Below, one piece after another: positions 50,601-61,141 of a DNA stretch of 64,000 bases. A program made the translations under genes and the position numbers. Every line of letters starts with the position of its first letter. Positions within the stretch are counted from its first letter, which is position 1. The DNA is from Mytilus edulis. Taxonomy: Eukaryota; Mollusca; Bivalvia; Mytilida; Mytilidae. The notes beneath the pieces are model-generated. The model saw only the letters and a list, made by a program, of their open reading frames with translations, searched no databases and had not been told where the DNA came from. The DNA lies in NCBI RefSeq assembly GCF_963676685.1, contig NC_092346.1, positions 76,771,821 to 76,835,820 of the forward strand, read 5' to 3'.

Positions 50601-52440
50601 AGGCTAAATTTTTTACAAGAGCATTTGTTGATATATCTCAACCGTGTGGCATGGCAACGGAAGAACCACGATATGTACATCACATGGATTGTGTTGAACA
50701 AACATTCTGAGAGTATTGCATGGTAATACATTGTCCACTACCGGTTAAGAATTCATTGTACTCGAACAAAATGCTAACTTGATCTGTAATTTGTCATGGT
50801 GTAAACTATATAACAAATATCAAGTCAATATATTCAAGCATGACGAAAAAGAGTGGAAAACTGATTAGTTCAGTAAATGGGTTAAGTCCAAGGACTATAA
50901 CTATGCACACATTCATCAGACTAGAACAAAATCCGAAATTGATATGTAACTTGTCATGCTAAACCTATATACCAATTATCAAAATAAGAAAAGTGCGGAA
51001 AAATGATTATTGGCCTCCAAAGCTCCAGTTCATATGTAAATATGATGCTTCCTCTTATCCAATAGTAAAGAATTTTTGTGTATGCATCACATACTAAAGC
51101 TGGCATAGAGTTCAAGATTATCAGTTCTTGTTTTTAAAATACTCTCTGATCTTCTCTATATCTGCGGATTTTATCATGTTTGTCCTTGGTCTTAGTATTG
51201 GTCGCACAATATACATGTATACAACATCAATCACTACTTCAAGTTCATCAAAGGGAATTGAAAAATATGACCATGTTTACATCACAAAATATACTCGGAG
51301 CACAAACAAAACCATGCATCAAGGAAAGTTTAGAGGCATTGCTGGATCTATAAAGTTAAATGTGGTTTATGTTCAAGAAAAATAAAAATAACCAGTGGAT
51401 TTTTATGTGCATCGTTTTGCAGTCTGCACAAAATCTTGAGTTTCATCTGATGTGGTCCGCCCAGTTACACCGTTAAATCAGATATCAAGTATTCATTTAT
51501 ATCAATACAACTCACAACATGTATTATGTAAGTGGAGCTTCTCCAGTGGTGGATCCAATTTGGGGGGGGGGGGGGGGGTCCGGGGCTTGGAAAACCCCCC
51601 TTTTTTTTGGGACGATCAATGCATTTGAATGGGGACATGTAGTTGGACCCCCTTCTCCTTGTTCTGGGTTAGGAACCCCCCCCCCCCCCTTTTAAAATGG
51701 CAGGATCCGCCCTGTTCTCAAACCTCTTTGCCAACTTAGTTTATATGTTGTACCTTCTGCTTCTTCTGTATATACAGGTATTGAAAAAATGAAAAATAAC
51801 ACCTAACGTTATACTTAAGTTTTTACTATTCAGAAACTTAAAATAAGTTTAAATTCCGTATATATATGGGTCAAGCCATGCCCTTAAAATATTTGAGTTG
51901 CACAGGGGTGTCAGTACCAGAGTGAAATTTGTGGTGTAAATACGTCCATAATATGATCATATATAAATGATAAAAGTAAAGTCAGCTAATGATCATGATG
52001 ATGAACCTTGAAAAAAACATAAGTTGAAGTTTCTCCTTCCTGTCGTCAAGTCCAGTGGTTTCCAGTGCATTTATACATATATGTTTGATACCCGAGCTGA
52101 AACCCACACTACTGACCACCTTTTGGTGGAATATTATATTTATATAATATAGATATAAAATATTATTATTTTCACTCAGTTTTATTTAATAACCATTTTT
52201 TTAGTTTTCACAACTTGAATACACTTACCTTGGATTTGAAGGATCTGTATACGTTGCTGGTTTTGGCGAACCATCTGCTGGGGCATTAGGGTTGAGAAGA
52301 AATGGCTCCCAGCGAACTCTAAACTCAATTTTATCTTTGAGTGAGTTCATAGCCAGTTCCATTTTCTTCTTCCCAACCCAACACCATGGTCAAAGCACAT
52401 CGCTGACAATATCTACGTTCACTTTTGACATAGTAGACAT
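47561..52440 (-). CDS. Selenocysteine-containing DsbA/FrnE-like thiol oxidoreductase, 4 exons
   Basis: Four exons (52229-52440, 49483-49642, 48897-49053, 47561-47682) join in phase into 217 codons including the TAA stop. The family is DsbA-like thioredoxin-fold oxidoreductases of the FrnE type, normally 200-220 residues, opening with 'SDvxCPWCyiGk'. Here 'IVSDVL-U-PWCWVGKKKME' has TGA (codon 17, 52390-52392) at the first Cys of CPWC. Other family marks are 'WEPFLLNPNAP', 'ALGIELYNQPKVFPST', 'FGFDENEAKSFI' and, for the cis-proline and substrate loop, 'GISGVPAFYMNGQKMFSGAQ'. All else is intact, and a SECIS lies in the 3' UTR, so Sec insertion is far likelier than a nonsense mutation. It would act as a cytosolic dithiol/selenylsulfide oxidoreductase (no signal peptide seen); substrate unknown. 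Introns contain hammerhead repeats. Confidence 0.85.
48225..48620 (+). mobile_element. Retrozyme-like repeat unit, variant subfamily
   Basis: 'GCCTCTGCTGGTGGACTATT', 'AGTCCCCGAGGGTATCACA', 'CCAGTAGCCAGTACTTCGGT' and a hammerhead at 48521. It corresponds in order to blocks at 49935-50010 and 50290-50370 but is diverged. It lies in intron 3 of the DsbA-like gene, antisense to it. Confidence 0.65.
48521..48564 (+). ncRNA. Minimal hammerhead ribozyme with compensatory changes
   Basis: GCAUCA / CUGAAGA / GACA-UGUAU-UGUC / GAAA / U-GCGC-A / UC / UGGUGC. Relative to the other copies, helix I (GCAUCA:UGGUGC), helix II (GACA:UGUC) and helix III (U-A for C-G) all change on both strands, keeping pairing. 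The core stays CUGANGA...GAAA with an AUC cleavage triplet. Confidence 0.78.
48897..49053 (-). CDS. DsbA-like gene exon 3
   Basis: Acceptor TTATTCAG, donor GTAAGT. 157 bp, phase 0 in and phase 1 out. It encodes the helical insertion 'KYFSEADTLKEDSLLSVAKE' to 'WSNKGISG'. Confidence 0.88.
49483..49642 (-). CDS. DsbA-like gene exon 2
   Basis: Acceptor ATTATAG, donor GTAATT. 160 bp, phase 2 in and phase 0 out. It encodes 'RVAMLRKTGEALGIELYNQP', 'STLKAHTLLEFVKTKNGG' and 'DDVAERLFK'. Confidence 0.9.
49837..49878 (+). ncRNA. Hammerhead motif, decayed
   Basis: GCGUUA, then a damaged core CUAUGA in place of CUGAUGA, GUCU:AGAC helix II, GAAA, shortened helix III, UGGCGC. Core loss makes it inactive. 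Confidence 0.6.
50206..50249 (+). ncRNA. Hammerhead motif, GAAA box mutated
   Basis: GCGUCA / CUGAUGA / GUC..GGAC / UAAA (for GAAA) / GUC / UGGCGC. G12 is lost, so it should not cleave. Confidence 0.7.
50507..50550 (+). ncRNA. Hammerhead motif, G8 mutated
   Basis: GCGUCA / CUGAUAA (G8 to A) / GUCU:AGAC / GAAA / C-GCGC-G / UC / UGGCGC. All helices pair but the catalytic G8 is replaced. Confidence 0.72.
50591..51548. other. Intron of DsbA-like gene, nothing recognised
   Basis: No exon, RNA or terminal repeat supported. Confidence 0.4.
51549..51713. mobile_element. Short MITE with GGTGGATCC ends and G/C tracts
   Basis: 'GGTGGATCCAATTTGGGGGG' at the left and 'CCCTTTTAAAATGGCAGGAT' then CCGCC at the right are imperfect inverted ends. 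G- and C-tracts at 51565-51579 and 51677-51690 lie inside. No target duplication could be fixed. Confidence 0.5.
51714..52228. other. Intron of DsbA-like gene, nothing recognised
   Basis: AT-rich, no supported feature. Confidence 0.4.
52229..52440 (-). CDS. DsbA-like gene exon 1 with in-frame TGA (Sec) codon
   Basis: ATG at 52438-52440 gives MSTMSKVNVDIVSDVL, then TGA, then PWCWVGKKKMELAMNSL. Donor GTAAGT; ends phase 2 after 'YTDPSNP'. The start is chosen because family members begin a few residues before the first strand. The second Met (residue 4) is an alternative. An upstream 5' UTR exon cannot be excluded. Confidence 0.85.
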
Positions 52441-52998
52441 TTTTCTTTTCAAGCCACAACTCTTTATGTGTATCTTTGTCCCAGTTCCTGCTAGACAAAA
52501 AAATCTCACTTTATTTGTCCACAAAAATTGACCTCTACTGATAAACATTCTAAAATAAAACCCGGATTAACTCCGTAAAGTGTAGTAGCGGTTATCGCAC
52601 TTTGACTAGAGATAAACATATGCGTGTGTTATTCGTAAGGGTAACACAGTTACTTCCCTGTAGTGTAAAGTCTAGTGTCATTATTAAAAGCTTTTATATG
52701 CCACTGATATCTGTACTGTATAAACTTGTATGGAATAGAAGATGTCGGTTGGGAATTATTGGTGAAGAATGTGCTAATGAAAATGATATTTTGTTTAATG
52801 CCAAGAAATCAATGTGCATTATTCTTAAGGCAAATTATATGACTGAGATGTCTTTTTTGTCAATATTTTATTTATGTGGCAATTTATGAGAATTTGTTAG
52901 TGAATTTAGATATATATTGGATATACGTAGGATTGTAATGATTTAGGGATGTTTCGGACAGTTGATGATTTAACAAATATTATGTTCCTAATTGTATA
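52441..52998. promoter_or_regulatory. Probable 5' UTR / promoter side of the DsbA-like gene
   Basis: Region upstream (minus-strand sense) of exon 1. I see no TATA box or clear motif; assignment is by position only. Confidence 0.3.
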
Positions 52999-54546
52999 CA
53001 GTGGCGTAGCCAGGGTTGAAATGATGTGGATGCCTTCGCCGAGCGGAGCGAAGCGAACATTTTTTGGACTATTTTATGCAGAAAATTATATTTTTTCAGA
53101 CATTGTTCCTGTAAGCACATGTACTCCCCTAGAATCCAACACTAGTTAGATTTTTGTTTAATTTCAAAATACCCACTAATTCATATAATTATATTTCAAA
53201 CAAAATTTTAATGTTTTCTCGAAATTTTCGAAATTGAATGTACTTCATAATTTATTCATTTGATGTAAAAGTTTCCTACCAATCTTATATTTGACATCTC
53301 TCATAAACGGCCCCATCACAGCGGCACTTCTGTATAAAGGAACTGAAGTGATCCCCTTTCCTAGCATTTCTGAGAAAAAAAAACCGGCCTTATCACAGCG
53401 GCACTTCGGAATATAAGAACTGAAGTGACCCCATTAACGCGTCGTAGGGGACATCATCGAAATACCTGGTGTCCGTCCATCCGGTCTTGTTTGCACTCTC
53501 ATGTGTACAATTCTGGCCAGATTTTTATATCATCAGCAATGACAATTTCGAAAATAAGTCATAAGCTTTGAACTTTTGAAATATAAATTATACGGAACTC
53601 CCATTGCATTTTCTCTGAAGCTTTTGTTTCTCCATTAAAAATATAAGGAAAAGGAAAAACATTATTTTTTATTAGTTATTGCCCTTGTTCGGCCTTGGTT
53701 ACATAAAATGTGTGCAATGCAGGGGACATAGGAACTTTCTTCTTTTATTGAAAATAAAATTAATATGTGGACTTAGGCAGCAACCATTTGATTTTCTGGG
53801 GGGGCTATGGTTTTTTTTTTGAAAAAAAAGTTTGTTTCCAGTTTTTGGAGAAAAAAATAATTTGTTTTTGATTCTGAGAAAAAAAAATTGTTTGTTTCAC
53901 CCACAGCTGCCACTATATGTAATGCTAAAATTGAAAGAAAAAAATTGTTTTTGACTTGTCGCGAAAAAAATAGATTGTTTTTCGCCACAGGCGAAAAAAA
54001 AAGTTTGTACAGAAAAAAAAACAATAGCCCCCCCAGAAAATCAAATGGTTGCTGCCTTAGATAGAAACTTGAATTTATTGATAAGCCTAGGAATGATCAC
54101 ACTCTATTACAGATTAGTTTTTTTTCCACGTCGTCTTTCATGTCATAGGAAACGATATCAGGATATGGTGGTTTAGTTGTCAGTTATGTTGTAAGTCAGT
54201 TGTAGAAGCCATCGCTCCGCTAGGCTCAATTTCAGATGAAACATGTCCGAGGATCTGTGCATCATCCTCTGCACTGGCCGTAGCCGACGACGTAGTCTTT
54301 TTACGAAAAAAAAAATAGAGAACACTTTTCTGCGATTTATCCATCTTGTTTTATTACATGCACTAAACTATCCTTAATAAAAGACCACGCATACTTCATC
54401 GGAAATAATTGGATGTTATCTAACCCTTGTTACATACGGATACCTCCGAGTTTAACTGCTGCGAACATATCTTTATTTATATTTTTTCCCTGTCAAAATG
54501 ATGTGGATGCTTGAGCATCTGAGCATACATGCAAGCTACGCCACTG
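52999..54546 (-). mobile_element. hAT-like DNA transposon remnant
   Basis: Ends CAGTGGCGTAGC and GCTACGCCACTG are inverted. 'AAAATGATGTGGATGC' occurs just inside both ends, but as a direct repeat. Flanking GTATA on both sides is a possible 5 bp target duplication, shorter than the usual 8 bp of hAT. A minus-strand frame from 54344 reads 'MDKSQKSVLYFFFRKK' then 'SAEDDAQILGHVSSEIEPSG', like the N-terminus of hAT/ZMYM-type transposases, but the rest is gone. A MITE is nested at 53776. A 70-75 bp duplication ('CATCACAGCGGCACTTC') is at 53305-53435. Confidence 0.6.
53776..54056. mobile_element. PIF/Harbinger-type MITE, TTA duplication
   Basis: 281 bp with about 33 bp perfect inverted ends starting GGCAGCAACCATTTGATTTT. 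TTA duplicated at 53773-53775 and 54057-54059. The interior is A/T-rich with TTTGTTT blocks and no ORF. A decayed relative lies at 25016-25983. Confidence 0.85.
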
Positions 54547-57500
54547 GTATAAATGTTTTTTGTGTATGTTTGTAGTCTAAATGCAAGTCTGTATCTTTAT
54601 ACGAAATTCAACTTATGTACTTTGATATTTCATATTGAAAACAATGCGTTGGGAATATAGTTGGAGAGCGAGTAATATATGAGTCGTGAATGGAGTCCTT
54701 CGATGAAGTTATGCGAAAGTCAACTATTAGGTCGCTGAAAATATTTTAGTCTATACAATTCTCAGTAGTGATTGTATTCTTCGACATTGTTAAGAGTATG
54801 GTACATTGGGTTATATTTGAATGTTTTACCATAATAATTTACTGTAAATATTTCAAAATCTCATCTTGTTCTGACATTATACTTTTTGACATTATATGTC
54901 TATGTATATATGTAGATTGATGTGATTCATTTTTACATCATTATCAAACCGATGAAGGATATGTGTTGTCCGAATAGAAAATAAAGATCAATTATACTTT
55001 CAAAATAGAAAATAAGGATCAAAGAACAATAACTCGAGGACGTCACAATTCTTCAGTGGTCTCATGCTCGGGTCGGGTGAGGGAGGTTGTTCGATCGATT
55101 TCTCTTATCGAATCAAACCAAAGACTTAAAAATGGTATGTGCTGCTTAAGAATTATGTTTGCCTTTCCCGTAAATGAAGAATAGATGCCATGGCAACAGT
55201 ACTTAACTTTCAGTTTTGTGTTTAATATACATGTACTTTTTCCAAGGGCTACAATCTAAATTATTGGTTAATTTGAAAAGCAGATCAATCGGCAGAAGAG
55301 TAGATTGTGTTGTCGCCATTTACTTTAGTATAATTAATTCGCTGTAAACTAACCGGCGTATTTTACTTATATTTGCCAATATCGTCAAGGCTTAGATATG
55401 TAAATAAACTTCTTATTCTATAGTATTTAAACGGTTTTCTATTGAGGAAAAGGGGATCCTTTTATTTGTGATAATTCATCATTAAAATACTTAAATACAT
55501 GTATTTATTCGATTTGGTTGACAAAAAAGAGGAATTGTACAAACTACTTCAGCGAATGAATGGAAAAACATTTATCATTGATCATGAATACCTGTACGAA
55601 GTCCAAAGAATTGACTCGTCACATTTTATAGAAAGTATCTATTGATATATGTTCAAAAATATAATAAAAATGATAGGTCACCGCGCATTTTCTCAAGCTT
55701 CAGGATGTGACAAAAAAAACACCGTTTTGTGATTAGAAACTAAACAAAATGATAGAATTGTAAAATAAATTAGAAAAAGTTAGCTCTCAGACATTGCCTT
55801 GAGAATATCAAAAGAAAAGATAGGGTCACCTTACGTTTTTTCCGGCTAAAATACAAATTGGAAAATTCCATGTAAATTCCTTCAGAAAATGCACTGTTAG
55901 AGTTACCTCCCCTTAAAATGCCAATTTAAAAACATTATTACCACATTAAATTGTTCCGAAATCATTTTATTAGCTTTGAGAATTTTAGGGGTTACTGACC
56001 GACATCTTTCATTCATTAAGTCTATTTCAGTTTTTATTTGCATAAACGGAGAGATCTTTTCAAATTTGCCTTCGCAGCAAAAATAAAGTTTGACAGACAG
56101 ATTTAGGTCTATATAAAATAATGTTCATTTAAATGTATATCTTTTATTGAATTGATATCACAACTATGTATTGTCTAGATCAACCCCTCGGATTTTATAT
56201 TATAAAATTCAATCTGTGTGATTAATTTCTGATCGATAATTACCGTAATGTCTGTTGTAAACTTTACTAATGTAAATAGTAAATGAAACTTACGGGCCCC
56301 CCTTTGAATTTCTGACTTCAAAAATATCTATTTAAACCAAAGATTTTTACTGTATGGAGTTTCGATTTAACATTCAGCTGTTGACTTTTTAGACGAAGAA
56401 CAGCAAAAAAACGTGTCGTACCTTTAAAAAAAGATTTATCTTGCAAACGTCCATGCCATAGTTTGTGAAACGCGACGTTCGTGCAAAAAACAATTCGAAG
56501 GGACGGCAAATTGAAGGTTTTTTTTATGGTCCATGGGGATGAGACTTAGTCAATATTTAATATTAACTTATTCAAATTAAACCAATGTATTACATGGTTA
56601 AACTGTTGGTTTCGGCGATTACAATTAAGATCTACTAGTACCCTAAATTCATTTAATTATTTATAATTTCATTATTTTCCCATCCAAATGAGTATACATT
56701 TGAAGATTATTTTTTTATCACAGAACAGACACAAGAAGCCTTTACAAATTAAATACACCTAAAGTTAAAGTACACGGGTGTAGACAAAAGCGGCATATTT
56801 ATGGTATACGAATACAATTACAATATATATACACATTTACATTCCATTGTAATGTTCAAATAAAAAGTAGTCCCGGCTGTGGTATGTTTTAACCGTTGCT
56901 AACAAACCTTACTATTGTCATCTTTATCTTATTATATATATGACAAAACAACAATATAAATTATTTATTATCAATCTAAGGAGACATTGCAAATAATTAA
57001 ACGCCGTTTAATTATAAACAAAACCTGATTTGTTATTCATCTTATAGCTGAATTAACTTGAAACAAGGGAACATCTACCCGGGATCAGGTTTCCCTTCAT
57101 GTGATAACCAAACTATATCGATGCACACGAGCTCATGTTATAACATATACCATCAGATAACAAATTAAAACATGTGTTGGATAAAAATCATCACAAGATA
57201 ATTTACTTTTTCAATAGTCTTCCACAGATAAAGGTTTAAATGTCATAAAATAGTTGTAAAATTTGACGTGTTTCATCATATGCAATTTGTCGTTGTATTG
57301 GACATTTTACTAAGTTTTTGTTATTATGAGTCATTTGGATCGATTTGATACAAAGATGAGTCTTACGAATAAAACGCGTGTAACTTAAATGCATGTGTTA
57401 CGTAATCCTGACGGACAGATACTATTATAATTGTCAAGTGCACATTGGAAATTTAGATCTGCAAGAACTCTGAAATAAAAAAAACAGCTGGTCTAAAAAA

Positions 57501-57848
57501 TAATGATTCTAAATAATCTCAATGCATTGGTAAAATGTATTCTTTCCAAATTGAAGTCGCATATGAAATCTCATGCGGAGGACATTTTTTTGTTTGGCTT
57601 TCTGCATATTCTTTTGTTGTGCCAATGAATCGGTGATTATTTTTTTTTTGAAAAAAAAACAATATACAAAAAGTGGAATATGTTTATTTGATCTAGCCAA
57701 AGATGTAAATCTTGTTCGCCCTCTTCTTTCTTCAACATTTTTGCATATTTCATATATAAGATTTTGCTATTTTCTTACCGAGCAGTACCTGAAAAGCGAG
57801 GTAACGTTATATGACCAACCCATTTTTTTTTGTGATTATATTATATAA
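54547..57848. other. Long AT-rich stretch, nothing recognised
   Basis: No exon, transposon end or structured RNA supported. A sequence near 57350-57385 (GATGAGTC, AAACGCGTG) may be a much-decayed hammerhead repeat. Confidence 0.4.
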
Positions 57849-57975
57849 AAATAAGAAGATATGGTATGATTGTCAATGAGATAACTCTTCACAAGGCCCC
57901 AACCGACACAGAAATTAACAACTATAGGTCAGCATACGGTCTACAACAATGAGCGCAGCCAATGCCACTATAAAG
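57849..57975 (+). repeat. SINE-like dispersed repeat
   Basis: 'GAAGATATGGTATGATTGTC', 'AATGAGATAACTCTTCACAA', 'CCGACACAGAAATTAACAAC' and 'TATAGGTCAGCATACGG'. Same family as 33886-33960; more complete here. Confidence 0.65.
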
Positions 57976-58189
57976 GGGCCTGAAATTTAAAAAAAAATGT
58001 AAATCAATTCAATCGAGAAAAGTATGTATGTATAAGATAATGAACGAAAAACAAATATGTTACACAGCAACAAACTACACACACTGAATAACAGTCCCAA
58101 GACATGCAACAGACACATACAATACATAATGTATGTATTTTGAAATTATTTATATTCTAGAGAAGGGAGGGTTTAATTTCGTGTTTTCC

Positions 58190-58330
58190 TTTTTTTTTCA
58201 CGACCACCATATTGTTTTTGTGTTATTTGCATAATACTGAGGTTTTCCACATTGTTGAAGGCCGTAAGGTGACCTGTTGTAGTTAATTTAGTTATTTTAG
58301 TCTCTAGTGGAGAGTTATTTTGAGTCCGAG
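58190..58330 (-). repeat. SINE-like dispersed repeat, inverted fragment
   Basis: The reverse complement shows 'AACTCTCCACTAGAG' and 'AGGTCACCTTACGGCCTTCA', blocks of the same family as 57849-57975. Confidence 0.5.
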
Positions 58331-60161
58331 TTTACATAGTTTGCATTGCTGAGAACTGACCAATAGTAATACTTACCATCTCTGACCAGAAATGAAAAGA
58401 ACCAAAGCTAAATATTTCAAAATTTTAGACGCACTCTATTTTTTAAAAATGTTTATGAAATTCCTCATTACATTTTCCAATCAGATTTATCCAAAAAAAA
58501 ATCTTATACGGGACTCATTGTAAAATGTAACTGTCGAAAACAATAGTGAGCCAAACAATTATAATCATATGTCAAATGCAAAATTAAACAAAAATAGATG
58601 TATGATTGTTCCAAAATTTGCTCGATTGCCCAGGAAGCAGACTTATGACCACCGTTATAAGTTGAGCCAATCAGCCCGGAATACAGGAATCGAAAAAAAA
58701 GTCCACGTTGTTTGCTAAACATAAAACAAATTAAATTCAATATTTTCTTCAAGAAAATATCAACACAAATAACGTATGAAAGTTTAAGTTATTTTATGAA
58801 AATTAATGAAATAACGACTTTCTAGATATAAATACAATTTTGCATATTACACCACAATATTATTACCTATTCGAATGCACCGTTTACCACTGGAACTACT
58901 TACATAGATTATGAGTTAACTTAAAATGCACACAACATGACATCGTGATTGTTATCTCCTTTAGGAAAGGTGGGTAAAAGTAATTCATGTGTTTGACTTT
59001 ACCTGTTTGGGTTATTATATTGCCCTTTTATATTGAGGACCGTCGCATACAGAATGATACGGTGTTTAAAATGTTGGTGAGCGATCAATCCTCCCCTATA
59101 ATAGTATTCATAGATGCAAAATTGGTATTACATCTGTGTACTATTGTATTCAGTCCATTGGTGTGTAAAAGTGTTAGCGTAAAAGTGTTATCGTGTAAGA
59201 AACAGTTGTTCATGTTGCGTATAAAAAGACCAATAATGACTCTATCGTTTAGATATAGTGGCAATTTCAGACTCAAACATGTTCGGGATATAATTTTACC
59301 GAATTTTAAAGGGTTTTTATTTCATTTTTGGGCGATTATAGGGGAAATACTGCAAAGTGAAAAAGGTAAAATAAAAAGCAACTTCTTTTAATTATCTGCT
59401 CTTCTGACTTCTGGATTTTTCTGTTGTGGTGTTATCACTTGGAAGATGCTGATATTCAGAGGGATCACTAGATAGCAATTTATTCATTTTCTGTAAATTA
59501 CCAAATTTTATATCATATCCCAAATGTGTTATAAAGACCAATGGGGGATATCTGCACGAGAAACACAATCCGTAAAGTTTCTTCCGTTTCTTCGTTTACT
59601 TGTATATTGTACATCCTCTTTGTAACTAAAAAAACATAAATCTGAGATCAGATTTATATAATACGGCATTTATTGTAGAAAAAAATATTGAAGGGACCAT
59701 TGAGCCAGTCTTGTACCTTTCAGAGATAATCAAAGTACTGAAGTACTGAACATCGGATGAATGACCGCAAGTTCTTGTGGATGGTCAAAACATAGATGTA
59801 ATACCCATAGATGAAGCTCAACCCTGACTTCAAAGGTTATATGTGCGTTGTAATGGTTTTCACACTTATCTGATAATGACATGAACCAGTTGGTCATTGA
59901 GATACAGATTGACAATCAGGACAATAGAAAACTGACAATTAAAACCTACTTAGCAATTAAACATGCTAAAATCAGAAAGAAACCAAAATCAAAATATATA
60001 TTTTATATTGACTTGATTATAAAAAATAATATTTGTTTAGATAAAACAATATTAAAATTATTCTCGAAAAGAAACTAATAAAAAATGTGAATATTTTTTT
60101 TTAAGGCAAAACTTTTGTTTTGATCCTGTTTAAATTTTATATCAATTTAACTCCATCTTAT
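58331..60161. other. Nothing recognised
   Basis: One 134-codon frame (58987-59391) has no recognisable domain and codon use like the surrounding AT-rich DNA, so it is not called a gene. Confidence 0.4.
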
Positions 60162-61063
60162 TTTATTAATAGTCGTGTCCATTACCAATCCCAGCAAAAC
60201 GTATTAATACCTTTGTCAATAAATGATTTATATATTGCTTCCTGTACAGACTTTTTTTTAAAACAAATATATTGCGTAACTTATACATTTATTTTGTAGT
60301 TATTTTCATCGTCACCTGATTTGACCTTTCTTATGTAAAATAATTACTGTTAGAAAGGTGTATGTCTGTTATAAGTTGAGGTTATAAGATTATAATGATG
60401 TGTGGTAATCAAGTAGAAGTATTCGATGTCCAGTGATGTAAAAATGATTAAGCTGCACCTGGTGTTTCGGATATCATTTAGGTCATTTTTGACCAAGGCC
60501 GTAAATCCTCATCAGGTACCCTAGCCTTGTATCATAATAAATACTATTTAATTACAATTTGATTAGTTCTTGCTCTGGTAACATATCAAATGTAGTGTTA
60601 TTTTTAGGGCACTTTATTAATAGTCGTGTCCATTACCAATCCCAGCAAAACGTATTAATACCTTTGTCAATAAATGATTTATATATTGCTTCCTGTACAG
60701 ACTTTTTTTTAAAACAAATATATTGCGTAACTTATACATTTATTTTGTAGTTATTTTCATCGTCACCTGATTTGACCTTTCTTATGTAAAATAATTACTG
60801 TTAGAAAGGTGTATGTCTGTTATAAGTTGAGGTTATAAGATTATAATGATGTGTGGTAATCAAGTAGAAGTATTCGATGTCCAGTGATGTAAAAATGATT
60901 AAGCTGCACCTGGTGTTTCGGATATCATTTAGGTCATTTTTGACCAAGGCCGTAAATCCTCATCAGGTACCCTAGCCTTGTATCATAATAAATACTATTT
61001 AATTACAATTTGATTAGTTCTTGCTCTGGTAACATATCAAATGTAGTGTTATTTTTAGGGCAC
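60162..61063 (-). repeat. 451 bp perfect-looking tandem repeat (pseudo-LTR) of a Penelope-like element
   Basis: Two direct copies, 60162-60612 and 60613-61063, appear identical on reading. They lie just 3' of the Penelope-like ORF. Penelope-like elements carry such tandem 'pLTR' copies. In element sense each copy starts GTGCCCTAAAAATAACAC. The edge at 61063/61064 coincides with the predicted hammerhead cleavage point. Confidence 0.88.
60456..60532 (-). ncRNA. Incomplete hammerhead copy in the distal repeat
   Basis: The same CUGAUGA, helix II and GAAACACCAGGUG as in the proximal copy. The sequence before its GUGCCC start is AUUAAA instead of GGUGUC, so helix III and the cleavage triplet are missing in cis. 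Confidence 0.7.
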
Positions 61064-61074
61064 GACACCTGGTG
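60907..61074 (-). ncRNA. Type III hammerhead ribozyme in the Penelope-like element
   Basis: In element sense: CACCAGGUG-U-C (61074-61064), cleavage, GUGCCCUA, a 78-nt loop, UAGGGUAC, CUGAUGA (60966-60960), helix II GGAU:AUCC extended by GGUCA:UGACC, GAAA (60919-60916), CACCAGGUG (60915-60907). Helix I is 8 pairs (one G-U). Helix III is 9 pairs plus A-U with one A-A mismatch. All core bases are present. Hammerheads in Penelope-like elements are established; the fold here is my reading. Confidence 0.82.
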
Positions 61075-61141
61075 AATCTGCAATATCATTATTATTCTAA
61101 TGTCCATTCATATCTAATAACTATTTAATTGTTTACAGTGA

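Noticed and set aside
52390..52392. TGA as an ordinary nonsense mutation (pseudogene)
   Set aside because: All other exons are intact and in phase, the TGA sits exactly at a catalytic Cys, and a SECIS fold is present downstream.
57345..57390. Further hammerhead motif (GATGAGTC...AAACGCGTG)
   Set aside because: Helix II and the GAAA box are not intact; at most a distant relic.
58987..59391. 134-codon frame
   Set aside because: No domain, no splice context and composition like flanking DNA.
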